Shown one piece after another: positions 55,500-64,000 of a stretch of DNA of 64,000 nucleotides. Source of the stretch: Charina bottae (Eukaryota; Chordata; Lepidosauria; Squamata; Charinaidae); the NCBI GenBank assembly GCA_023362775.1, contig JALMGJ010000062.1, positions 248,001 to 312,000 of the forward strand, given 5' to 3'. How positions within the stretch are numbered: position 1 is the first letter of the stretch; each line of letters starts with the position of its first letter. Below the pieces are notes generated by a model, which did not search any database, had not been told where the DNA came from, and saw only the letters and a list, made by a program, of their open reading frames with translations. A program made the translations under genes and the position numbers.

Positions 55500-56617
55500 G
55501 CAAACGTCTCTGAGCCAGAGGGGGGAGGAAAGAAACGTTTCTCCTTCCTGGCGTCTCTGTCTGCAGAGGAAGGCTGCTCCTGAATGGGGAGGCTCTTCAT
55601 GGAAGGCCGCTCAGAGCAATCAGTCGAGGATGATGTTTGGGGGGGGGAGCGACTTGTCCAAGAAGCTGCCCACTGAATAGATTTCCTGACACCTGACCTT
55701 CAGGGATAGACAGTGACTGATCCTGGAAGATTTATCCTGCCTTCGTAACCCACGGAGCTGTCCTCTGCAGATCTCCTCAGCTCCCTCGAAACTCTCTCCT
55801 AGGTGAGAATCTGGACCCTCTTTTCAGAACTGGGGGATCTCCAAATGTGATCCAACTACAATGCCCAGAGTTCCCAGCGGCTGGGAATTTGGGGGGCTGT
55901 TGCCCAATGTCTCTGGAGGGTGTCAGGTTTGGGGAAATTCCCCCCCCCCATATGTTTCTCTGACACCTTTCTGGAACTGCTGGGGCAGTCCCCACGTCTT
56001 GTGGCGGAGAGTTCCACCGCCGAATTAGCCACGGACGTGGGTCTCTCTCCTGTCGCGCGGCTGAATAGTGCAGCTTCCTTTATAAGTCCGTTCTTTGCAA
56101 GAGACCGCCATGGCAGTCTTTTCGTCTTCAGAAACCCACGTGTGTGTGAGGTTCTGGTGGCTAACCGGAACCGAGAGTTTGCCCTCGCTTGTACGCCGAT
56201 GCGTTTCAGAATGAGACAGCCGGGGACGAACGGACTGGAAAGCCCCTGTTTCAGAGCTATCGGGCATTGCTGCTGGGCCAGCTGCTCCCTCTTAGCCTCA
56301 CGGTCCCCCTCTGCGCTGCAGGGAGGAGAGAAACGCTGACTTTCCACGCAGGGATCCGAGCCACCTTTGCAGCCCAAGGCCATCCCAAGGGGTTGGGACT
56401 ACATCTCCCAGGATTCCTAGCCAGCTGGGGGATTCTGGGACTTGCAGGTGGGAAACCAGAAGCACTAGACAGATTTGTTTTAAACAAAGCATCAAAAAGA
56501 AGGAAACCCAGAATAAAAAATAAAAATAAGCAAAGAACAAAACCAGAAGTTGCCTGTGTATCACCTTGAGAGAAATACAAAGATTTTTCAGGCCCATAGA
56601 CAAACAATCGTGTATTT
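55500..56617. other. Flank of the second CpG island; no gene recognised
   Basis: G run at 55645-55653 and C run at 55940-55948. ZNF143-like words at about 55455-55475, 55853-55872 and 56396-56415. No exon supported. Confidence 0.5.
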
Positions 56618-56730
56618 GGTGGTTGTGGGTCTTCCGGGCTGTGTGGCCGTGTTCTGGAAGTTGTGGTTCCTAACGTTTTGCCAGCATCTGTGGCCAGCAT
56701 CTTCAGAGGGCAGGAGCACAGACAGAAGCG
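56618..56730 (+). mobile_element. Half copy of the 282-bp foldback element
   Basis: 'gtgggtcttccgggctgtgt' through 'cagagggcaggagcacagac' equals the left arm of the element at 26373. The complementary arm is absent. Confidence 0.85.
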
Positions 56731-56829
56731 CTCCTTAATTAATTAATCGTGTATTTATTCGTTGGCTTTAACACAGAGTAGCTCAGGAGAAAGGGCAGCG
56801 CGGTTCTGCCATCTTGAGATCAAATATAA

Positions 56830-57276
56830 TACAGGTAGTCCTCGCTTAGTGACGGTAATTGGGACTGGTGACTCCATCGCTAAGCGACGCGGTCGTAAAG
56901 CACGACGTCACGTGGCTGCGCCGACTTACGACGGCAGTTGCGGCAGTCCCAGTTGCCGTTGTTAGGCGACTACTGCGTGATCGCAGCGTCCCGCAGTCAC
57001 GTGATCACCATCCGTGACCTCCGGCCGACTTACCCATTGACTTTGCTTGTGGGAAGCCGACAGGGAAGGTCGCAAATGGCGATCACGTGACCGCAGGATG
57101 CTGCAACCGTCGTAATTGCAAGCCGATTGCCAAGTGCCTGAATTGCGGTCACGTGACCGTGAGGGACACTGTGATGGCCATAACTACGAGGACCCATCCT
57201 AAGTCCCCCTCATTCAGCACCGTCGTAACTTCAAATGGTTGCTGAATGAGCAGTTGTTCAATGAGGACTGCCTGGA
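56830..57276. mobile_element. Tigger-like non-autonomous transposon, long form (443 bp)
   Basis: Element 56832-57274, left end CAGGTAGTCCTCGCTTAGTG preceded by TA, right end 'gaggactgcctg'. Contains several diverged internal copies of 'gatcacgtgaccg'. CpG-rich and without transposase. Confidence 0.8.
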
Positions 57277-57297
57277 GAGAGAGAGAGAGAGAGAGAA
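57275..57297 (+). repeat. (GA)11 microsatellite
   Basis: Eleven GA units directly abutting the right end of the Tigger-like element. Confidence 0.95.
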
Positions 57298-57338
57298 GTT
57301 GATTCTTACCTGGTCACCTGTAGCGAGCAGAACTAAGA

Positions 57339-57575
57339 TACAGGTACTCCTCGCGTAATGACCACAATTGGGACCAGCAACTCGGTTGTTAAGCAAAGTG
57401 GTCGCTAAGTAAAACCACAACTGTGCTTATGATCTGGCTTCAGCTTTCCTTTGCTTTACAGACCTGTGAAGGTCATAAATGCAAGGATTGGTCACAAAGT
57501 TACTTTTCCATCACCGTTGTTCGCAGTTGCGAATGGTCGCTAAATGAGGCAGTCGCTAAACGAGGACTACCTGTA
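57339..57575. mobile_element. Tigger-like non-autonomous transposon, short form (233 bp)
   Basis: Element 57341-57573, ends CAGGTACTCCTCGCGTAATG and complement of CAGGTAGTCCTCGTTTAGCG, TA on both sides. Interior 'cttcagctttcctttgcttt' is shared with the copy at 12801 only, defining a short subfamily. Confidence 0.85.
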
Positions 57576-57674
57576 TAGGTAACCAGGAAAGTAAAACGTA
57601 CAAGTTTTTTGTTTTCCTTCCTGCTTTAAAGCTTATTTTGTGTAGCGGAGCGATATGTGGGGCAAGTCCACGGG

Positions 57675-57810
57675 CGTCGTGCTTAGACTCCTGGACTTAG
57701 AGAAGAGAACCCGACATCCAGATCCTGCGTTTGACCACAAGACAGCCTGGGCAAATTTTGGCCAGTGATTCTACCTTGCAGGATTGTTGTGAGGGCTGAA
57801 GCTGGGAGAC
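57675..57810 (+). repeat. MIR/L2-like SINE remnant
   Basis: 'tctaccttgcaggattgttg' and 'tgagggctgaagctgggag' carry the typical core-SINE 3' wording. Old and degraded. Confidence 0.55.
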
Positions 57811-58508
57811 TCCGTGTGTCCTGGGGAGAACGAACGGAGGCAGGCTCTCCTGTTTCCTCCCACGCACGTGCTTATTCCTAATGAGCTGCGCCGTCCCTTG
57901 TGGGAAACAAGCTCTTGAAATGGAGATGAGATTCGGAACGGGGGGGGGGCGGAGGGGAGAATTTTTAATTTTTGCCCGATGCTTTTTTCCTCCCTGACAG
58001 CTCCCCCCCCCACCCCCATATGGGAAGCTAATTAGCTTGCACCGAGGGACGACAACAAAGAATGCTGTGGCGCCTGGAAGGCCGGCGCGTTCATGACGGC
58101 ACTCGCCTTGGGGAGTTGCGGGAAAAGCGGATCCGTGGACCGCGGTGCCCTCATAAATGTCTGGGTCTCTTTCGGGCCTCTTTGTCACGGACGCAGTAGC
58201 TGAAAGGGCAGAGGGGCGCTCGGCCCACCCACTGTGCCCAAACCCCGGCTCCCTCCTTGGCTGCCGCCCCGTCTTGGCGTGCCAGTCGCCTCCCGGCGAT
58301 TCCTCCGCCACTTCCCCTCTGCTCAGCTGGACCAAGGCGCATCTTTCAAGGCTGCGTTGGAAGGAGCGTCTCGTCCCAAGTTCTCCGTCCGTCGGTCCCG
58401 CGCAGCTTTGACCAGCCAGGCCCTGACTCGCACGCCAGACGCTGCTACCCAGCCGGGCCGCTGGTTGGCAGGGCGGGAAAATTAGGAGCAGGTGACTTTC
58501 CTTGCTCC
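57811..58508. other. Intergenic; no gene recognised
   Basis: G run at 57941-57949. GC-rich part at 58060-58480 without a convincing exon. Confidence 0.5.
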
Positions 58509-58602
58509 TTGGCAACTTTAAGATGGGTGGACTTCAACTCCCAGAATTCCCCAGCAAGTTGAAGTCCACCCATCTTAAAGTGGCCAAGGTTGAGAAACAC
58601 GG
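58509..58602. mobile_element. hAT foldback element, centre deleted (94 bp)
   Basis: Arms 'ggcaactttaagatgggtgg' and its complement meet at 'ttccccagcaagttgaag'; the palindrome centre and the outer left end are missing. Confidence 0.75.
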
Positions 58603-60276
58603 CTCTAACTCCTTAGAATCTCTTTAGTTTTTTTCATGTTGGAAAGCAGCAATGTTGTACCCAAGGCGCCCACAATTTCGGTGCCCCCCAACCTATCCAG
58701 TAAACTGGGCACTTGGTGGGCATCAGCGTCCTAGCTTCGTACATGAATGTTCAGGGCACGGAGGGAAAAACAGGAATTGGATATTCTGAGTGCACCAGCA
58801 GTATCGGTCAGAGAGCGTGCATCTAGCCCTTTGGGAGAAGGGGGGAGGGTTCCTTTGCTGCCCCCTCCCAAATTTTTAATCTTATTTTAATGTGGGTCAG
58901 GTGAGAAACCCGTAGCAGCGGTGGTGTTCAGACAGGGTGGCTAATGTCAGCGTGTGTTAAGAAGAGAGCGGTTGACAGAAACGGCCTTTTGGCCCAGCTT
59001 TTGAAGTGTAGCGAAAGTGGAAACTCTTGGCTTCAGGTTGAAATGAAAAACCAAGGCGCTAGTTCTCATGGGTGCTTGAGGTGTTCAAGGGACAGGATGG
59101 CTGTGCGTGGCAGGGAAGGGATCTTCCAATCAAAATGTGGTTCAGCTGGAGCATGGCACGTCAACTTTGAGGATGGGGTCAATCTTTGTCCCCATCCTTG
59201 CGAAGTCAATCTTTTTTGTATCGGTCGGGGGTTCCCACCCTTGAGATGTGATCGGGGTATTTCTTCTAGTTGGAAAGCTCAGAACAGTGACTTGTGCAGA
59301 GATGCGGCCGGCAGGCTTCTCCGAAGATGCGCGGTTGCAGCAACAGTGAAAGAGTGCCTTATTTGCGATGTGGCATGGCGGATTTGATCATCTCAACCGA
59401 AGTGCGTCATGGTTAGCTTAGCAGCAGCCAAGCGTGCCGAAGAGCCTTTCGATTCAATGTCTTTAATGCATTTAATTATCAATCGAAGAGAATATTTGTA
59501 TATTTGTAGCTCAGGGTTGAACTTTAATTATCAATTTAATTATCAATAACGGTTACTTTAGTTCACCGTGAGGAACTTTAAAATAATAACCCCAATGGGA
59601 AAAACCAGGCGTGCCAGGGGCAGGGATAATGGAAAAGAGTTGCTGTTATGTGACTTGGTTTGGCCGGAATGTCCCCCTGCAACGTAACTTAGGAACTGGT
59701 GCTTACGTTTTCCTCCTCCCTCGCCATCCCTTTTTCCTTTTGTATCGTGCCTTTCCGATTGTCAGCTTTCCCGGATTTGTCTTAATTTGCTTTATGCAAT
59801 CTGCTCTAGCATCTTTGGGGCCGAAGCGGACGGTTTTGGGGTACGTTAAAAATTGCCCCTTTTACGTCCAGCAGCCTTGTATTCAGCGTCTCCATGATCT
59901 GGGATGTAAGTAAACAAAGGCTGAAAAGCAGCATCTGGCTTGGATTGCAAGAGCTGTGATAAATTTCCCTGATGTTTAACCGTCATTAAATTGCAGCAGC
60001 AGCCTGGGTGGAAAGAAGGCTGGACTCTGAGACGCACCGGGAGCTCTTTCCGGAAGATTTACAACTAGGGGCTCAACCAGAAGCGATTTGTGAAGGCAAA
60101 GAGCTTCATAGGAACCCTTTACCTGGAGCTTTGGGGAGAAACCCCCCTTACAAGTTATCTTGCCTGCCTGCACTTTGGGGGGAAAGGGTAAATTGGGGGT
60201 GGGTGGATTATGGAGCGATTAAAAGTGGGGCCTGCCCTGCAGAATCTCAAAAAGCCCCAGAATTGTAAAGGTGCAG
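58603..60276. other. Intergenic; no gene recognised
   Basis: 'caatttaattatcaat' repeats near 59470-59545. No exon or family assigned. Confidence 0.5.
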
Positions 60277-60670
60277 TACAGGTAGTTCTCGCTTAATGAC
60301 CACAATTGGGACAGGAATTTCAGTTGCTAAGCGAAGCGGTCATTAAGCAAATCCGACCCGATTTTACAACCTTTTGGCAGCGGTCATTAAGCAAATCACC
60401 GCAGTCATTAAGCAAGTCATGCAGTTCCCCATTGATTTTGCTTGCCAGAAGCCGGCTGGGAAGGTCAAAAATGGTGATCACGTGACCACAGGATGCTGCG
60501 ATGGTCATAAATGCAAAATAGTTGCCAAGCGCCCAAATTGTGATCACATGACCACGGAGATGCTGCGACGGTCATAAGTGTGAGCACCAGCTGTAAGTCA
60601 GTTTTTTCAGCACCGTCGTTAAGTCTGAACCGTCACTAAACAAATGGTCATTAAGTGAGGACTACGTGTA
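60277..60670. mobile_element. Tigger-like non-autonomous transposon, long form (390 bp)
   Basis: Element 60279-60668, left end CAGGTAGTTCTCGCTTAATG, right end 'gaggactacgtg', TA on both sides. Interior alternates 'gtcattaagcaaatc' repeats, then 'ttgattttgcttgccagaag' as in the copy at 48174. Confidence 0.83.
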
Positions 60671-61810
60671 TTGTCTGCAAACAGAAACAGGAAGGAGAAA
60701 TCAGGTGGAATAAAAATCATTTCCCCTCGTTTCTTCTAGATTGGTTGGGATCCCACTCCTTTCGTCCCCCAGCGTAGCCTTTGAAATTTGAGTATTCAGC
60801 TGTGGAAATGTCTTCAAAGAAAGGAAAGTTTCTAGCCCTCATGGGGTACTCTGTCTTCGGCGCTCCGTCCTGCCTGAGTCCAGCGTGGGACTCTCGGAGC
60901 CCAACCGTGCTGGTTGGGAGTGTGTGGGATTTATAGGGGTTTCCTGGGGGTGGGGGGAGAGCAAGTTGCAGACCTTGGAAGGACGAAATAGTCGGGGTCT
61001 TTCCGCCTCTGCGGGATCAAATTAGTGCCATACGCTGGGCACGTAGGATACCGCACTCTAAACGACAAAGACCTTTGGCGGCTGGGTCGCTGGTGGACTC
61101 TCCTCATCGCAGCTGGCATCCACAACTTCCTCTTGTTCTTACACCGGGGTTGGTCCAAAACCCCACCCTGAATTCTCCTGTGGAGGGGTGGGAATTTGGG
61201 GAACTGCCCAGCTGGAGAATGCAGCGCCGTCCCCTTGAGGGAGGACATGGTCTTTTGCAGAAAAGTGTTATTAGGATGATTATTGTTATCGTTATTAGGG
61301 AAAAGGACTCCTAAATTCAAATCAATTTATGTCTAATGCCTCCCCCCCTTCTCTTTATCTTCCCTGAAATGGCTAATTTATATGCTAATGAACCCGCTGG
61401 AAATCAGTGAGTCCTGCAGATCAATACAGGAAGATTCGGTGGGGCAGAGTGACCAGTTAATGGAATCTTTTCCAGGCGACGCCGGCAATAAAAATGAAAC
61501 AATTAGGGGAGGATAAATGGGCTGGCATGGGGGTGGGGTGGGGGCTGAGTGCTTCCTATTCCAGTGGCATGAATTAATGCATGAGACCCTTCCCGCAGCC
61601 TCCCCTTCCTCCTCTTCCTTGGGCCCTGTTCTTCCTTTTTGCCCGTTTTTTCCTCAGGGGAAGCGTGCCCAGGTGGCGAACTGCAGGTGGGCATTAAGGC
61701 TGCGTTTTTGCCGAGAGATCCGCGACACAAACTTTATAAACTTCGCCGTCCAGCCGGCTGATCCGGAGGCAGGAAGCCTTCGCTTGGATTGGTATTTATT
61801 TCTGCAGACG
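60671..61810. other. Intergenic; no gene recognised
   Basis: No exon or repeat family recognised. Confidence 0.5.
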
Positions 61811-61812
61811 GT

Positions 61813-61844
<32 letters not shown>
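61811..61844 (+). repeat. (GT)n microsatellite
   Basis: About 16 GT units with one TT interruption. Confidence 0.95.
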
Positions 61845-62949
61845 CGAATTCTGCATCTGGGGGGGGGGTTTGGAATTCATCTGCAAAGGTGCCCTTTTGG
61901 ATGCGGTTGGGGTTTTCGAAGGGTGCGCCCGTCTGCTCGAGGCAAGGACTTCTGGTGGGTGCCCAATTTGCCCAATTCTCCATGGGCACCTTCCTTGCGC
62001 TGGCTGGCTTCGGTGGGGTGTTAATTCCCTGGCATGAAAATCCTTGTGTTGGTCTCTCGCCTGTCCCCGGCAGAATAATACTATGCCGCTTGGCTGACCC
62101 TGTGTGATTAAAAAGGGTGGGGGGGGATAAGACCCCTCCAAAACTATTTGCATGAAATACTGCAGGCAAAAACGCACGGCTTCGATTGGCCGTTGCTAGG
62201 AAATGCCATAATCATCAGGAAATTAGTTCTTTATTTTCGCCCACCCACCCACCCCCTTCTCCATCTCCCTTCCTAGCCCGGGAGTAGATATTGCCGATGG
62301 TTGTGCTGAGAAAGGACGAACAAAGGCGGAGTGGCGGGATGAGCCCATGAGACAGACCCCCCCCAAAAGGTGGCCGTGCAGTGCCTCGGAGCATCGCTCG
62401 GGGGTCTCGCAACCCCGGCCTTCGGAGGCTGCTGGGATCTCCCCTTCGGATAGGATCCGATGTGGGGAACAGGAGGCTCTGGAGCCCCTCGAGGGGGTGC
62501 AGGCTTGAGGGGCACCGCCGGGGGGGATGAATGGGGGTCTTGCCCCCCCTCGGCAGCTGCACCCGCTTTCTGACTCGTGCGCTGCAAATGCCGGGGGGAT
62601 CCCTGAAAATGCCTGGGTCGTGAAGGTAAGGGGCAAACGGGTGCTGGTGGATTGGGGGAGCAGGGTGAGACCCCCGCCCGCTCTTCTGCAGTGTTTTCTT
62701 TATATGCATGGGGGGATCTATGTTACAAGGGTATAAACGCTGGCATTTCTGGATGTGGTGGACTTGTTTTTTGTTTGAAAGAAAACGGGGGGGGGGTGTT
62801 GTTTATCAAATTGGACAGGGCAAGTTTCTAGGCCTCAGTGTGGCGAGAGGAGCCGATTTAGGCAGTGGAAGGTTTAAAACTGCAGAGGGCTTTGAAATTC
62901 CATGGCGGGAGCATCTAGGTTTCTATACAATGCTGGTTATGGATGAGAT
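61845..62949. other. Intergenic; no gene recognised
   Basis: G runs at 61860-61868 and 62788-62797. A GC-rich stretch at 62330-62620 shows no convincing exon. Confidence 0.5.
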
Positions 62950-63095
62950 GGACTAGGAGTGGGAAGACCCAGGTTCAAGGCACAGGTGACATTGGGCCAA
63001 TCCCTCCCTACCTCACAGGGTTGTCGTGGTGGGGAAAGATCGGTCTTGTACCGCGCTTAGATAGAAACACGTCCCAAATAAATACGGTAATGGGA
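62950..63095 (+). repeat. SINE remnant (tRNA-headed core type)
   Basis: 'acccaggttcaaggca', 'acattgggccaatccctccc', 'cctcacagggttgtcgtggt' and the tail 'cccaaataaata' follow the same order as the 3' part of the composite SINE at 6050. Confidence 0.65.
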
Positions 63096-64000
63096 CCGTC
63101 TTCATTTTTCCCTGATGCTTTCTTGGAAGTGAAAACTCCAGCATTGTGGAGATTTGCAGGTTGTGATCCCCTGATCAAGGAAGGGGGGCCATAAAAATGA
63201 CTGAGGGGGGGGAAGGATTTAAACATGTGAACGCTGTGGGTATTAGGGCTTCCTTTCCCACGGGATCTGTAGGGTGGCTGTGGCACATCAGACACGGGGA
63301 AGTCACAGGGGGGGAGAGAGAAAATAAGGAAAATAAAATCGTAATTTGGCTTGTGAAACTCTCTGCCACCGGCCTCCCGCTGAAGTAGATCTTAAAAAGT
63401 CTCGGGGGACCCTTTGACCTACGAAATGTCGCACGCGTGTCTTCCCAAATGAAGACGAGCAGGGTGGGCTACGAGACCCCCATAGACTGCCAGGCTTTGC
63501 TTACCTTCTTAGGGAGGAGATGACTACAGCTCCCATCACCCCCTGCCCTTGGCCATTGCAGTTAGGGCCGAGGCGAGGCGGGGTCCGACGTGGGGTCTGG
63601 GTGGCTGGGCAGGAAAATTATTGTTTTAGGAGGAAAATGATGGGGTTTATTTCCTTCTTTCGCTATTAGCTTGTCCGGATCCAGACGAGGGGGGACCGCC
63701 AGTTAGTCGGGGGGGGGGGCTTGTATGTAGCAAAAATCGGGATTCTTCCCTTTCCTCGTGTGGGGGGGTGGGATCCTGTGCCGACCAGCCCCCTGGCCTT
63801 TCTCTCTCCTCACAACATTGATTTTGCTTTGCAAACTCTACGGGAAAAATAACAGGCTACCCTGCTGCAAAAGCACCACCCGGGCTCGACCGAGCAGAAA
63901 CGGCCCAGGCGGCCTGGGACTACAACTCCCATGATTCCCAGCCACGCGAGCGGCCAACCCGCGTTGGGTGGGGGCAGCCGGAACCCTCCCTTCCGTCGGG
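63096..64000. other. Right flank, partly GC-rich; no gene recognised
   Basis: G run at 63710-63719. ZNF143-like words at about 63525-63545 ('actacagctcccatcacccc') and 63921-63940 ('actacaactcccatgattcc'), the latter in CpG-rich DNA that continues off the edge. Confidence 0.5.

Larger units (their letters stand above)
54050..55500. promoter_or_regulatory. Second CpG island
   Basis: A CpG-dense region with GC boxes, an X-box, a CCAAT box and an E-box, densest at 54600-55150. It gives chance frames of up to 452 codons on both strands. Its size and motif content match a gene promoter, about 30 kb upstream of SLC2A1. A MIR-like SINE remnant ('tctaccttgcagggttgttg') lies at about 54270-54290. Confidence 0.7.

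Noticed and set aside
54025..55583. Open frames of 309-452 codons in the second CpG island
   Set aside because: They overlap in several frames on both strands with no recognisable domain. Only the short frame ending at a good donor (54754-54882) was kept, at low confidence.

Overview
The window is vertebrate nuclear DNA, almost certainly from a squamate reptile (lizard or snake). Three things point there. A split vertebrate gene with canonical GT-AG introns fills the left 24.5 kb. Several tRNA-headed SINEs of Sauria type are present (Pol III boxes A and B, tail of ACCTTT repeats). BovB (RTE) LINE fragments, one still open for more than 200 codons, lie beside hAT and Tigger-like non-autonomous DNA transposons. 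I see no bacterial operon, CRISPR array or exogenous virus.

Left third (1-24.8 kb): a minus-strand SLC2A1 (GLUT1) gene, read from the right. Exon 1 (ATG at 24510, strong Kozak context, in-frame TGA ten codons upstream) lies in a CpG island with a CCAAT box and a perfect CRE. It is followed by a 13.4-kb intron 1 and exons 2-9, which together encode 425 codons without a frameshift or stop. Eight of the nine coding exons have the exon length I recall for human SLC2A1 (18, 161, 241, 163, 188, 105, 102, 204 bp). Exon 2 is one codon shorter (93 bp), as I recall for birds. The last coding exon (TM12 and C-terminal tail) lies beyond the left edge. The introns carry a hAT element containing a 56-bp minisatellite (intron 8), CR1-like tails and a SINE fragment (intron 5), and a six-unit internally amplified SINE (intron 4). 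Intron 1 carries a BovB fragment, a possible LTR, a second SINE array and a separate GC-rich block near 18.2 kb.

Middle (25-54 kb): apparently gene-free intergenic DNA. It contains Sauria SINEs, BovB pieces, 135-bp palindromic hAT foldback elements with 8-bp target duplications, a 282-bp foldback with a 12-bp target duplication, and a third SINE array whose 102-bp unit keeps a 224-codon frame open by chance. It also contains a long pyrimidine tract, four tandem copies of a 243-bp LTR-like unit, and a short interstitial telomeric repeat just beyond them.

Right end (54-64 kb): a second strong CpG island (about 54.1-55.5 kb) has an RFX-type X-box, a CCAAT box, GC box and E-box just upstream of a possible 43-codon first exon ending in a consensus donor. 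This may be the start of a plus-strand gene that continues outside the window; I do not recognise it. The rest is Tigger-like elements, MIR-like SINE remnants, G-rich tracts and ZNF143-like motifs.

The only secure protein-coding gene is SLC2A1. The interest lies in repeat biology: satellites growing inside transposons, nested insertions with readable target duplications, and regulatory motifs carried by repeats.
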